A stretch of 64,000 nucleotides of DNA, taken from contig NZ_JANHOH010000001.1 of the NCBI RefSeq assembly GCF_024498135.1, forward strand, positions 744,001 through 808,000, read 5' to 3'. Position 1 is the first letter of the stretch. Each line of letters opens with the position of its first letter. The notes under the pieces are model-generated. The model saw only the letters and a list, made by a program, of their open reading frames with translations. It was not told the origin of the DNA and made no database searches. Shown piece by piece: positions 25,700 through 35,025 of this stretch. The translations under genes and the position numbers were made by a program. This stretch comes from Mucilaginibacter aquariorum (GTDB lineage Bacteria > Bacteroidota > Bacteroidia > Sphingobacteriales > Sphingobacteriaceae).

Positions 25700-26605
25700 C
25701 TAATTCCTCGGATGAAACTCTATTATTGTACTCTTTAAATACTCCCTGTCCAGGTGGGTGTAGATCTCAGTTGTGGTGATACTTTCGTGGCCCAGCATTT
25801 CCTGCACGGCACGGAGGTCGGCGCCGCCTTCTACCAGGTGTGTTGCAAAAGAATGCCTGAAGGTATGCGGACTAATGGTTTTTCTCAATCCTGTCAATTC
25901 GGCCAGTTGTTTTATCAGCATAAAAATATAAACCCGGCTCAGCCTGCTACCCCGGCGGTTCAAAAAAACCAGGTCTTCTTCTCCCTTTTTTATGTCGATA
26001 TGTATGCGTACTTGCTCTATCCAAATTTTAAGCGCTTTTATGGCTTCGCCGCCAATGGGTACTAATCGTTCCTTGCTCCCTTTACCGGTAACCTTTATAA
26101 ATTCCACGTCCGATTCAAGGAACAAATTAGAGAGCCTTAATTCCGTTAATTCTGATACACGTAAACCGCAGCCGTATAAGATCTCCAAAATAGCTTTGTT
26201 GCGTGTGCCCTCGGGTTTAGATAAGTCAATGGCGGCAATCATTTTATCAATATCATGAATGCTCAGTGTATCCGGCAACTTGCGCTGTATTTTGGGTGTT
26301 TCTAACAGTTCGGATGGGTCGCTGGTAATCATGTCTTCCATCAGCAGGTATTTATAAAAGGCTTTTATGCCCGATAATACCCGCGATTGGGTTGAAGGTA
26401 TCATCCCCAATTCGTTTGCCCAATTGATGAAATTACGCAGATCGGTAAGGGTAAATTTTGTTGGCGATAGTTTAGTTTCGAGTGTATCGGCATACTGGTA
26501 GAGTCTTTGCAGGTCGCGGCTGTAAGCTTCAATAGAGTTAGCAGCAAGCGATCTTTCTAATTTCAGATAGGTTTTAAACCCTTTTATTGCCGATGGCCAG
26601 TCCAA
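25700..26605 (-). CDS. xerD: tyrosine recombinase XerD
   Basis: Site-specific recombinase that resolves chromosome dimers at dif together with XerC. It has 301 residues: an N-terminal SAM-like domain ('YLKLERSLAANSIEAYSRD') and a C-terminal catalytic domain with Arg in 'GCGLRVSELTEL', 'HTFRHSFATHLVEGG' and the tyrosine in 'TTTEIYTHLDREYL'. The start is TTG at 26605 (MDWPSAIKGF...), fitting the usual length. It is divergent from aroQ, a common arrangement in this phylum. It could also be an XerC paralogue, but XerD fits best. Confidence 0.93.
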   Translation of the reverse strand: MDWPSAIKGFKTYLKLERSLAANSIEAYSRDLQRLYQYADTLETKLSPTKFTLTDLRNFINWANELGMIPSTQSRVLSGIKAFYKYLLMEDMITSDPSELLETPKIQRKLPDTLSIHDIDKMIAAIDLSKPEGTRNKAILEILYGCGLRVSELTELRLSNLFLESDVEFIKVTGKGSKERLVPIGGEAIKALKIWIEQVRIHIDIKKGEEDLVFLNRRGSRLSRVYIFMLIKQLAELTGLRKTISPHTFRHSFATHLVEGGADLRAVQEMLGHESITTTEIYTHLDREYLKSTIIEFHPRN

Positions 26606-26632
26606 TTGATTTTAGTTTTAATGATTTATAGC

Positions 26633-26640
26633 TAAGTTTG
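26633..26640 (+). promoter_or_regulatory. -7 box of aroQ (TAAGTTTG)
   Basis: Perfect TAnnTTTG with 5 nt before the aroQ ATG, predicting a leaderless transcript. Confidence 0.65.
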
Positions 26641-26645
26641 AACAA

Positions 26646-27068
26646 ATGAATATACAAATTATAAACGGGCCAAATTTAAACCTGCTTGGCGTACGCGAAA
26701 AATCTATATATGGCAGTGCCGATTTTGAAAGCTACCTTGCCGAATTGCAGCAACACTTTACAAACATCACCATTAATTATTACCAAAGTAATATTGAGGG
26801 CGAAATTATAAATAAACTGCACGAAGTTGGCTTTAGTTATGCCGGTATTGTGCTAAATGCCGGTGCTTATACCCACACTTCTATTGCTATTGCCGATGCT
26901 ATTGCCGCTATTAACACCCCAACAATTGAAGTGCATATTTCTAATGTATATAAAAGGGAAGAATTTAGGCACCACTCTATGCTGGCCGCAAATTGCAAAG
27001 GCGTTATAGCAGGCTTTGGTATGCACTCGTATAGGTTGGCAATAGAAAGCCTGCTGCTTAAGTACTAA
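26646..27068 (+). CDS. aroQ: type II 3-dehydroquinate dehydratase
   Basis: Shikimate-pathway enzyme, a dodecamer, 140 residues. Motifs in order are 'IINGPNLNLLGVREKSIYG' with the catalytic tyrosine, 'YYQSNIEGEIINKLHE', 'VLNAGAYTHTSIAIADAI', and 'EVHISNVYKREEFRHHSML' with the catalytic histidine. The ATG at 26646 gives the conserved N-terminus, and the promoter box ends 5 nt before it. Identification is secure. Confidence 0.97.
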   Translation: MNIQIINGPNLNLLGVREKSIYGSADFESYLAELQQHFTNITINYYQSNIEGEIINKLHEVGFSYAGIVLNAGAYTHTSIAIADAIAAINTPTIEVHISNVYKREEFRHHSMLAANCKGVIAGFGMHSYRLAIESLLLKY

Positions 27069-27131
27069 ATCTAAAAACGTACGTCTGAATTTTGGTTAAA
27101 CCCGAGATTTAAAATTTGAAATTACCCCTGC

Positions 27132-29693
27132 ATGAGTAAAGTATTTAAGATATCGTTTGTTGTACTGTTCGTATTAACTTTATTCGGAACTGATATTTCG
27201 GCGCAATCTAAACGTAAACCGCAATCTGTACGTGATTCGTTGCGCAAGGCTATTCTGCGCCGCGATTCAATGATGCGAACCTTTAAAAAGTCTGATACTT
27301 CTATCAATAACTTACTGCAAAAGGTAGAGTATTATACCTCATCATTTAACCAGATAAAAACCAGCCTGTCGCGCAATATTGATACGGTGGAGATCAGTCA
27401 AAAACTTCCCTCGTTTGAAACCCGTATCAGCCTGATCAAAAACCTGATAGACGACGATCGCTCAAGCACCCTGCGCTACCTTTACGCCATACGTGATATT
27501 TTAACCCGGAGTGATGATCAACTGGATATATGGCAGGACAAGTTAGCTGATATAAACTCCAAGCTGGTACAAAACCAAAACGAGCTGGCATCAATGGAAA
27601 AGGATTCATCCTTGAAAATTATCCCTGCAGATAGTAGCCTGCTCACCACCTACCTCATCCAAAAAATTGCTATTGATAGCAAGCATAAACGGTTGGATAC
27701 CACCAACAAAAAGCTATTACTTAAAATTGGTTTGCTGCAAAACCGGATCTCATCCGTTTACATTTCGCTGCTTGATCTTAAAGATCAGATAGATATCAAG
27801 ATTCGTGAGTTTAACATCCAGGCGCTTAGTGATGAAAATAATAGCATTTGGGAAATGGATGCCAACACCGAAAGCACCTTTAAAACAGCGCTTACTAAAA
27901 CGGTGAGCATGAATACCAAGTTGCTGAGGTTCTTTATAATCCGCGATCCGCTTATTCACTTTACCGGTTTATTGGTTTTTGTATTGTTTTTGAGCTGGCT
28001 ATACGCCAACAGGCGCAAAGTTGTCCGGATAAAAGAATCGCCTCAATCGGTATTTAGCCATGCTAAATATGTATCACTTTATCCTATTGCATCTGCTGTA
28101 ATTATTACTTTCGCTATAGTTCCCAATTTTTACGACCATCCGCCCGTTGTTGTGCAGGAGATGTTTTTTATTGTACTGATACTGGCCATACTTTACCTGG
28201 TTAAAAAAACCTGCCCGCAAGCTTTATTTAAATACCTGCACATATTATTCTGGCTGGCAGTAATTTATAGCTTTAGCAACCTGTTTGTAGAGGCATCTAA
28301 TACCGATAGGATTATCGTATTATTACTGTCCCTTATTACTACTGTCGTCAGCATCCGTTTCTTCACACAGGTTAAAAAAGCCCCCGAAGATTACCTGCCA
28401 TATACCAAAATCATATTACAGATCTTTATCGGTCTACAGGGCATAGCCTTTTTATTCAATGTATTTGGCCGGGTTACGCTGTCAAAAATTGTAGGCGTTA
28501 CGGCTATATATAATTTATGGCTGGCGTTAGGCATGTATTACCTGGTGCAGGTAATAATGCAAAGCCTTTTCTTGCAGTTGGAGGCCAACAAAAGCAGTAA
28601 TGGCCTAAGCTCGTTCATTGATTTTAAACTGCTGCAAAATAAGTTCAGGAGCATTCTAACTATCCTGGCAACTGTGCTTTGGTTGATAATGCTTACACAA
28701 AACCTAAGTGTTGAAGACGCGGTATTTACCTATCTGGAGAAATTCCTGACTGAAAGCCGAAGCCTTGGTGGCACAAACACCAGCTTTACGTTTCAGAGTA
28801 TAATCATATTTATAGCGGTGATATGGCTGTCATCCGTAGCGGCAAGGATCATCAGTTACCTATACGAGGTAGCGGGCAAACATGCCAATGATATTGATGT
28901 GCTGAAAAAGAAGAACCGTACTTCTACCTTGCTGATAAAACTGGGAGTATTTGCAGTAGGTTTTCTGTTAGCTGTAGCCGCCTCAGGTTTCCCGCTGGAT
29001 AAGATCACCATTATCATAAGTGCCTTTGGTATAGGTATCGGTTTTGGCTTGCAGAACATTGTGAACAACCTGGTATCGGGTTTAATACTTGCCTTTGAAA
29101 AACCTATACAAATAGGCGATATTATTGAGGTGGATAACCGGTCGGGCACAATTATGGAGATCGGGATCCGGTCCAGCAAACTGGCTACAAGTGATGGTGC
29201 CGAGGTTATAATCCCCAATGGCGACCTGATATCGCACCATGTAATTAACTGGACGCTGAGCAATAATAACCGCCGTATCGAGCTGATCATCAGTGTAGCA
29301 TATGGATCAGATATTGAGAAAGTTAAAACTTTATTGACCGATCTGCTCTCCAACCGGGACGAGATCATGGATAACCCGGCCCCATTGGTATTTGTACATA
29401 ATTTGAATGAGAGCTCGGTTGATTTCAGGCTATTGTTTTGGGCTGCTGATATTGGCACCTGGTTATCGCTCAAAAGCAATGTACTTACAGATATTTATGC
29501 CACGTTTGATAAAGAAGGCATTGAGATACCATATCCGCAACGAGATCTACACCTGAGGCTTACTAAAGAGCAAACGGAGTTATTTGGAAAGGAAAAGGAA
29601 AAAGCATCAGAGGAAACAGATACGCCGCTTACCGATACTAACGACACCGATTTGCCGGATACCGATATAGTCCCAAAAGCGCCGGATAGGTAA
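27132..29693 (+). CDS. large MscS-family mechanosensitive channel
   Basis: An 853-residue member of the MscS superfamily of the MscK/YbdG-like long type. A signal peptide (residues 1-25, 'VVLFVLTLFGTDISAQS') precedes a periplasmic coiled region of about 230 residues. About ten membrane helices (270-620) follow. The pore helix and beta domain are seen in 'AFGIGIGFGLQNIVNNLVSG' and 'KPIQIGDIIEVDNRSG', and 'VIIPNGDLISHHVINWT' follows. The tail after residue 815 is rich in Asp, Thr and Pro ('TDTNDTDLPDTD'). The protein releases solutes under osmotic downshock. It begins 63 bp after aroQ. Confidence 0.93.
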   Translation: MSKVFKISFVVLFVLTLFGTDISAQSKRKPQSVRDSLRKAILRRDSMMRTFKKSDTSINNLLQKVEYYTSSFNQIKTSLSRNIDTVEISQKLPSFETRISLIKNLIDDDRSSTLRYLYAIRDILTRSDDQLDIWQDKLADINSKLVQNQNELASMEKDSSLKIIPADSSLLTTYLIQKIAIDSKHKRLDTTNKKLLLKIGLLQNRISSVYISLLDLKDQIDIKIREFNIQALSDENNSIWEMDANTESTFKTALTKTVSMNTKLLRFFIIRDPLIHFTGLLVFVLFLSWLYANRRKVVRIKESPQSVFSHAKYVSLYPIASAVIITFAIVPNFYDHPPVVVQEMFFIVLILAILYLVKKTCPQALFKYLHILFWLAVIYSFSNLFVEASNTDRIIVLLLSLITTVVSIRFFTQVKKAPEDYLPYTKIILQIFIGLQGIAFLFNVFGRVTLSKIVGVTAIYNLWLALGMYYLVQVIMQSLFLQLEANKSSNGLSSFIDFKLLQNKFRSILTILATVLWLIMLTQNLSVEDAVFTYLEKFLTESRSLGGTNTSFTFQSIIIFIAVIWLSSVAARIISYLYEVAGKHANDIDVLKKKNRTSTLLIKLGVFAVGFLLAVAASGFPLDKITIIISAFGIGIGFGLQNIVNNLVSGLILAFEKPIQIGDIIEVDNRSGTIMEIGIRSSKLATSDGAEVIIPNGDLISHHVINWTLSNNNRRIELIISVAYGSDIEKVKTLLTDLLSNRDEIMDNPAPLVFVHNLNESSVDFRLLFWAADIGTWLSLKSNVLTDIYATFDKEGIEIPYPQRDLHLRLTKEQTELFGKEKEKASEETDTPLTDTNDTDLPDTDIVPKAPDR

Positions 29694-29707
29694 ATCAATC
29701 AAATACT

Positions 29708-29877
29708 CCCTTGTTGGTGTCCTCACCAACAAGCCGCCATGCATCCGGGCTGTGCAATTATAAACCGTTCTAAAGGTTATTGGTAAGGACGGACACCAAT
29801 AACAGGGAACCTTTGTCGGTCTGAGGCTGTCGAAGACCTATACGAGCGACAATAGTTCGACAAGCTCACCATGACAC
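29708..29877. repeat. two adjacent inverted-repeat elements
   Basis: The first has arms at 29708-29732 ('cccttgttggtgtcc...') and about 29776-29806 ('...ggacaccaataacaggg'). The second has arms at about 29815-29838 and 29855-29877, the latter containing the common 'gttcgacaagctca' phrase. A single arm of the second family also lies at 13742-13761. No gene is inside; they sit between mscS and the convergent glycosyltransferase gene. Confidence 0.6.
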
Positions 29878-29917
29878 TGATGTTTTTACGTGTTTGCGAG
29901 AAATACTGATTGAATAA

Positions 29918-30979
29918 TTAATGAAGGTCTTTCTTCTCCAGGTCGGTAAATTTCGTCTTCTTATTGATAAAGAAATCCCAAACAATGCTGCGGGAATACG
30001 TGCCGGTTAGGTTGGGAGTTTTATGATTGGAAACAATAGCCTGATAATCTTTTGACTTTTGACTTTTAACTTTTGACTTTGAAAACAGCTTCCTTACAAA
30101 GTTTTGATGCGCTTTACTTATAGCCCAGGCATCTCTACGTTTACCCTCCATCAAAAAACGGGATAATGCTAACAAATCCATAAAAAAACGAAGACCTATC
30201 ACCCAAAACGCCCGCCAAAACGGTAAGTTGTTCTTCAGCAGCAAAAGGTTATTGCGAAAGTTAAGGTATGTTTTAAACGGATTTTCGGAATTAAGCGTAC
30301 CACCCCCAACATGATAAACAACAGACTGCGGGCAATACATTACCTTATGTCCCATGTTTTTTAATCGCCAGCAAATGTCAATTTCTTCCATGTGGGCAAA
30401 AAAGGTTTCGTCAAAGCCACCGGCTAAATCCCAGCAACGCTTTTTAATGAACATAGCCGCACCGGTTGCCCAGAATACTTCGCCGGCTTGCTCGTATTGA
30501 CCCTTATCCTCCTCTATCTCGTAGAATATCCGCCCACGGCAAAATGGATAGCCAAATTTATCTATAAAGCCACCAGCGGCTCCTGCGTGCTCAAAATGGT
30601 CTTTTTGGTGAAATGATTTTATCTTGGGCGCGGCCGCGGCTATCTGCACATCACTTTCCATCAGTTCAATAACCGGCTGGATCCAGTTGGGTTCCACCTC
30701 CACATCCGAGTTCAGCAGGATGTAATAATCGGCCTCAACCTGTGCCAGTACCCGGTTATAACCGCCGGTAAAGCCATAGTTCTCTTTATTTTCTATTATC
30801 CTGATAGATGGGTACCTGCTCCGTAAAAATTCAAGAGAATCATCTGATGAGCCATTATCGCCTACCACAATATCCAAATTAGGATAAGTAGAGGCTAATA
30901 CCGAGGGCAAAAAGTCGCGAAGGTACTTGATGCCGTTCCAGTTTAATATTACTACGGCAACTTTGGGTGTGTTCATCAT
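29918..30979 (-). CDS. glycosyltransferase family 2 (rhamnosyltransferase-like)
   Basis: Inverting GT-A glycosyltransferase of 353 residues. 'KVAVVILNWNGIKYLRDFLP' and 'VVGDNGSSDDSLEFL' form the nucleotide-binding site, 'ILLNSDVEVEP' has the metal-binding acidic motif, and 'AHMEEIDICWRLKNMGHKV' is the acceptor/base region typical of rhamnosyltransferase-like members. The C-terminal part is hydrophobic and basic, suggesting membrane association. The ATG at 30979 overlaps the stop of the acyltransferase gene (ATGA), indicating translational coupling and a role in envelope lipid or polysaccharide assembly. A longer frame to 31030 runs into that gene and was not used. Confidence 0.9.
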   Translation of the reverse strand: MMNTPKVAVVILNWNGIKYLRDFLPSVLASTYPNLDIVVGDNGSSDDSLEFLRSRYPSIRIIENKENYGFTGGYNRVLAQVEADYYILLNSDVEVEPNWIQPVIELMESDVQIAAAAPKIKSFHQKDHFEHAGAAGGFIDKFGYPFCRGRIFYEIEEDKGQYEQAGEVFWATGAAMFIKKRCWDLAGGFDETFFAHMEEIDICWRLKNMGHKVMYCPQSVVYHVGGGTLNSENPFKTYLNFRNNLLLLKNNLPFWRAFWVIGLRFFMDLLALSRFLMEGKRRDAWAISKAHQNFVRKLFSKSKVKSQKSKDYQAIVSNHKTPNLTGTYSRSIVWDFFINKKTKFTDLEKKDLH

Positions 30980-31860
30980 TTGTTTATATCCTCCGGTCTG
31001 TATTTCCACCTGCGGTGGCTCCACAGCCAATATTGAGGTTTTTCTTGTATTAATTTTTCGAGGTATTGCACATGCGCCTCGGTAATTTCGTGGTCTGTAG
31101 TTTGTTTGGGCTGCTCAATTAAGGGCACAAGCGTATAAGTATAATAACCACGGCTAACCCTGTCTATCCGGTAAAATATCACTACAGCATCAATAAGCTT
31201 AGCCAATTTTTCTATCCCCAGAAACACCGCTGTAGGCTGGTTCAGAAAAGTGGTGAAATAGTTTATCTCGTGCATGTTTGGTGTTTGATCGCTCACCAGT
31301 ACGCTAAAGGTAAGATCGTTCTTAAAAGCGATCATGGTGCGCAGCGTTTGTTTCATGGCAACCAGTATGGCCCCAAAACGTGCCCGTACCCGGTTAAACA
31401 AATCATTAAACACCTCATTGGTTTGCGGCTTGTAAACTATTATGCGTTTCTCGTTGGTTAATAAACCAAAAGCAAGTGCCGCCATTTCCCAGTTGCAATA
31501 ATGCCCGGCTGCCGCAATAATGCTTCGGCCCTGTTTAAAGTAATGATTCACCAGTTCGGGGTTTGTTGGCTTCATGCGTTTGCGTAACGATTTTTCTGAT
31601 ACAGTGATCATCTTTATAGTTTCAACCATCAGGTCGGCCATATAGCGGTAATATCTGCGCTCAATTTTGTTGCGTTCAGCCTCTGTCCGCTCCGGGAAAG
31701 AGTTTTTCAAATTCAGCTTCACCACATCGCGCCTGTAGCGGATAACGTAGTACAAAAACAGGAAGATAACATCGGCTACGCCGTATAAAAACCAAAACGG
31801 CAATAGCGATACCAGGTACAAAAAAAATATACCCGTATTTAAAGCCGCTTTTCTTAACAT
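30976..31860 (-). CDS. lysophospholipid/lipid A acyltransferase (LpxL/HtrB family)
   Basis: Inner-membrane late acyltransferase of lipid A synthesis, or a related lipid acyltransferase. A single N-terminal helix pair ('GIFFLYLVSLLPFWFLYG') anchors it, and the catalytic HX4E motif is 'HYCNWE'. Also visible are 'NLKNSFPERTEAER' and 'YWLWSHRRWKYRPE', both typical of the family. An ATG at 31884 overlaps the -7 box TATGTTTG, so the start at 31860 (MLRKAALNTG, 294 aa) is preferred. It is coupled to the glycosyltransferase gene by an overlapping ATGA. Confidence 0.92.
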   Translation of the reverse strand: MLRKAALNTGIFFLYLVSLLPFWFLYGVADVIFLFLYYVIRYRRDVVKLNLKNSFPERTEAERNKIERRYYRYMADLMVETIKMITVSEKSLRKRMKPTNPELVNHYFKQGRSIIAAAGHYCNWEMAALAFGLLTNEKRIIVYKPQTNEVFNDLFNRVRARFGAILVAMKQTLRTMIAFKNDLTFSVLVSDQTPNMHEINYFTTFLNQPTAVFLGIEKLAKLIDAVVIFYRIDRVSRGYYTYTLVPLIEQPKQTTDHEITEAHVQYLEKLIQEKPQYWLWSHRRWKYRPEDINK

Positions 31861-31877
31861 TTTTACCAATTTTGCCA

Positions 31878-31885
31878 CAAACATA
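31878..31885 (-). promoter_or_regulatory. -7 box of the acyltransferase operon (TATGTTTG)
   Basis: Perfect TAnnTTTG on the minus strand. It covers the upstream candidate start codon at 31884, which argues that translation starts at 31860. Confidence 0.5.
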
Positions 31886-31895
31886 AAAAATATAT

Positions 31896-32507
31896 ATGAT
31901 TGAGAACGGTGCTGTTTTACCTATGTTTTACCTTCCGCCGGTTGAGTATTTCACAAAGCTGATCGCTTTTAAGCCGGATGTGGTATTTGAAAAGGAAGAA
32001 CATTTTCCTAAACAAACCTATCGTAACAGGGCAAACATCTACTCGCCCGATGGCAGGCAAACGCTTACTGTACCTATTATAAAAGGCTCAAAAAATCACA
32101 CCAAAACAAAGGATGTGAAAATAAGCTACGATTTTAGATGGCAGCGTTCGCACTGGATGGGGCTACAAACCTGTTACCGCAGCTCGGCTTATTTTGAATA
32201 TTACGAAGATGATTTTGCACCGTTCTACGAAAAGCAAACTACTTTTTTGTTTGATTATAACCAGCAACTGCTGGAATTATTGCTGCGCCTGCTAAAAATA
32301 AAGATGGAGTTTAAGTTTACCGATACTTATGAAGCCACCTACCCCAACCTTACCGACCTGCGCAACGTACTGAACGGTAAAAATGCACCCGATACCGAAC
32401 AAAAGCCCTACTTTCAGGTTTTTGATGAGCGGCAGGGATTTTTAAAGAACCTGAGCATTGTTGACCTATTATTTAACCAGGGCCCGCAAACTTTAAATTA
32501 TTTGTAA
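31896..32507 (+). CDS. WbqC-family protein
   Basis: A 203-residue WbqC-like protein, recognised by 'VLPMFYLPPVEYFTKL', 'KQTYRNRANIYSPDGRQTLTVPI', 'DFRWQRSHWMGLQTCYRSS' and 'PYFQVFDERQGFLKNLSIVD'. WbqC proteins occur in O-antigen or surface polysaccharide gene sets; their chemistry is not well established. The start codon is ATG at 31896; the ATG at 31923 is an alternative. It is divergent from the lipid A acyltransferase gene and overlaps corA by one base. Confidence 0.88.
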   Translation: MIENGAVLPMFYLPPVEYFTKLIAFKPDVVFEKEEHFPKQTYRNRANIYSPDGRQTLTVPIIKGSKNHTKTKDVKISYDFRWQRSHWMGLQTCYRSSAYFEYYEDDFAPFYEKQTTFLFDYNQQLLELLLRLLKIKMEFKFTDTYEATYPNLTDLRNVLNGKNAPDTEQKPYFQVFDERQGFLKNLSIVDLLFNQGPQTLNYL

Positions 32508-33628
32508 TGGGATATACCAAGCGTGTTCGTTATAAAAATCATAAAAGACATATTAATGCTGGGGCACGCCCAGGTTCTATCATTATCCCCCATGATGCTT
32601 TACCTTCTAAAATAACTATCTACTCTTTTAATCAAGACGACCTGCAGGTGAGCAAAGGTGAGGATATGCAAACCATTACCCGGCAAATTGCCAAATGCAC
32701 CGATCATACCCACTGGATAAGAGTGAACGGACTTGGCGATGCACGGTTGATGGAAGATATTGGTACTTTCCTGAGCATTAACCAACTGGTATTAGAGGAT
32801 ATTGTAAACACCCACCAACGCCCTAAGTTTGACGAGTACGATGGTTACGTATTTGGCACCAGCCGTATCATTTACTTTAATAACGAGACCGAACTGGTGA
32901 ATTGCCAGTTTAGCGGGATAGTGAAGGATAACATTATTATCAGCTTTGAAGAAAGCTATGTAGATTACTTTGAAGCTATAATCGTTCGTTTAAAAGCCGG
33001 TAAAGGGAATATCCGTACCGCCGGACCGGGTTATATTTTTTATACCCTTATAGATACCATACTGGATAACTATTTTGTGCTGCTATCGCAAATTGGCGAT
33101 CTGATAGACCAAATAGAAGATAAGCTTTACCAAAGCCCCGATAAAAGCATCATGTTTGATGCCCAGCAATTAAAGCGAACCCTGATCATTGTCCGCCGCG
33201 CCTGCTGGCCCGAACGCGATAAAATAAATGATATGATCCGCAGCGAAAGCCCGGAAATAACAAAGGAAACAAAGCTATTTCTGCGCGATGCTTATGACCA
33301 CTGTATACAAGCTATGGATATGGTAGAAAGCTACAAGGAGGTTACCAGCAGTATTATAGACCTGTACCTAAGCATGGTGAGCAACCGCATGAACGAGATC
33401 ATGAAAGTGCTTACCATTATCTCGGCTATATTTATTCCGCTAACCTTTATAGCCGGTGTTTACGGTATGAATTTTAGCCGGGAAGATACCCACGGCCATG
33501 TGATAAAGGATAATATGCCCGAGCTTTATGTACAGCACGGTTATGTATATGCCCTTATATGCATGTTAGCGATAGCCGTTATCCAGATCTTTATTTTTTG
33601 GAAAAAGGGTTGGTTTAGTAAGTTGTAA
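32507..33628 (+). CDS. corA: CorA magnesium/cobalt channel
   Basis: Pentameric inner-membrane Mg2+/Co2+ channel. It has 373 residues: a large cytoplasmic alpha/beta funnel ('DTHWIRVNGLG'-like N-terminus and long helices 'DLIDQIEDKLYQ'), then two C-terminal membrane helices. The signature GMN is in 'AGVYGMNFSR', and the loop after it is acidic/His-rich. The ATG at 32507 shares its A with the WbqC stop (TAATG), so the two are translationally coupled. Identification is secure. Confidence 0.95.
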   Translation: MGYTKRVRYKNHKRHINAGARPGSIIIPHDALPSKITIYSFNQDDLQVSKGEDMQTITRQIAKCTDHTHWIRVNGLGDARLMEDIGTFLSINQLVLEDIVNTHQRPKFDEYDGYVFGTSRIIYFNNETELVNCQFSGIVKDNIIISFEESYVDYFEAIIVRLKAGKGNIRTAGPGYIFYTLIDTILDNYFVLLSQIGDLIDQIEDKLYQSPDKSIMFDAQQLKRTLIIVRRACWPERDKINDMIRSESPEITKETKLFLRDAYDHCIQAMDMVESYKEVTSSIIDLYLSMVSNRMNEIMKVLTIISAIFIPLTFIAGVYGMNFSREDTHGHVIKDNMPELYVQHGYVYALICMLAIAVIQIFIFWKKGWFSKL

Positions 33629-33645
33629 TAACAATATCAACTCCA

Positions 33646-33740
33646 CGTCATTACGAGGTACGAAGTAATCCCTTTGAGTAAATCCTTCATGCAAGGTGTA
33701 TAATTGTCCTAAAGAGATTGCTTCGTACCTCGCAATGACG
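33646..33740. repeat. 95-bp inverted-repeat element
   Basis: Arms of 25 bp at 33646-33670 and 33716-33740 pair with two mismatches ('cgtcattacgaggtacgaag' and its complement), with a 45-base interior. It is related in sequence to the repeat at 25210 and 38441. It lies between convergent corA and acyltransferase genes. Confidence 0.75.
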
Positions 33741-33746
33741 GTTATA

Positions 33747-34862
33747 TTATACTCTCCCCAAAAACCTTTTCTTCAATCGCTCCCTTATCGGTTCATCGTA
33801 TAGTTTTAAGGCTGCGTAAGCCAGCAGGATAAAAAAGAAGAACAAACCTATTGCCACCGGGATAACCGTTTGTGGCGATGGTTTGGTTTTGATGATCCAG
33901 AAGGTGTAGATATAGATGAACGGATAATGCGTGATGTATATGGGGTAAGAGATATCGCCTGAAAACTTACAAAGCTTGGCCCATCGGCCGCTGATCTGTC
34001 CGCCGGCACCCGCTGCTATCAATAGCGGGAACGCGATGATGATACAAGCGGCCTCGTAAAATCCATTCCAGCTATACCATGGGAAAAAGAACAGCGCCGC
34101 CAGGAAAAGTGAGCATACGGTATATGCCATTGGAATGCGGATCAGTTTACCTGTGCGGAACAGCAACAACCCGGCAAAGAAAGGGAACATCATCCGTACC
34201 GGCGCTACCCAGATATTGGGATACCCTTCGGCCCCGTCCCCGTAAAACCAGTTAGCAATAAAGGCCGATTTTATTTTTGCGTAACCCCAGCCTGTACCCA
34301 AATCGCCGTGATCTACAGCCACTACAGTTAGCATAATACCGCTGATGATAACTACTATCCAAAGTATAGTTTTAGTCATTTTGCGACCAAATATGGCGTA
34401 GATAATATTGGCAATGTATTCCTGCAGTAAGCTCCAGCAAGGCCCGTCCAAAGGGTGCGTTTCGCTCCAGCCACGTACATCTACCGGTGCTGGCAGCATG
34501 GTAAAACCTATCAATGTAACTATAACCAATTTCCAAACATCAAAGTGCAGGTTATCCTTAAATGGATCGAACCAAAAGGCGATAGCACCTATAATTGTAC
34601 CCAAAATAACCAGCGGGTGCAGCCTCACCAACCTTATCTTCAGGAATTGTTTAATGGTCATGCCCTTTGCCCAGCGATCGTCATATGCGTAGCCCACCAC
34701 AAAGCCCGACAGCATATAGAAAAAATCTACAGCCAGGTAACCATGGTGCATGGGGTGTTTAGGCATCTCGGGGAAATAGCCCTCAAACAAATGAAATATA
34801 ACCACTAAAAGCGCGGCTGTGCCACGCAATCCGTCAAGGATGGGGTAATGAGGTTTAGACAT
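33747..34862 (-). CDS. acyltransferase 3 family (OafA/YrhL-like)
   Basis: Integral membrane acyltransferase of 371 residues with about ten helices. Start 'YPILDGLRGTAALLVVIFHL' has the conserved arginine and histidine of the family, then 'HGYLAVDFFYMLSGFVVGYAY' and 'FSGDISYPIYITHYPFIY'. Such enzymes acetylate or succinylate polysaccharides, lipids or other envelope molecules; the acceptor is unknown. It stands alone and converges with corA. Confidence 0.92.
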   Translation of the reverse strand: MSKPHYPILDGLRGTAALLVVIFHLFEGYFPEMPKHPMHHGYLAVDFFYMLSGFVVGYAYDDRWAKGMTIKQFLKIRLVRLHPLVILGTIIGAIAFWFDPFKDNLHFDVWKLVIVTLIGFTMLPAPVDVRGWSETHPLDGPCWSLLQEYIANIIYAIFGRKMTKTILWIVVIISGIMLTVVAVDHGDLGTGWGYAKIKSAFIANWFYGDGAEGYPNIWVAPVRMMFPFFAGLLLFRTGKLIRIPMAYTVCSLFLAALFFFPWYSWNGFYEAACIIIAFPLLIAAGAGGQISGRWAKLCKFSGDISYPIYITHYPFIYIYTFWIIKTKPSPQTVIPVAIGLFFFFILLAYAALKLYDEPIRERLKKRFLGRV

Positions 34863-35025
34863 AAAGGGCTTATCAGGTTTAAATTGTTAGGCCTTTAAAG
34901 GTAATGGATGGGATTGGCATGTGCAAATCTTCCACCCATCCTTGCGAAGCACGGGAGAAACCTTCTACAAGCAGTATGTATGTGCAGCGAAAATCAGGAG
35001 AAAAAGTGTGTCCACTATTGGTATG

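Noticed and set aside
28856-29479. 207-codon open frame antisense to the MscS gene
   Set aside because: Ser/Ile-rich shadow of the conserved MscS domain.
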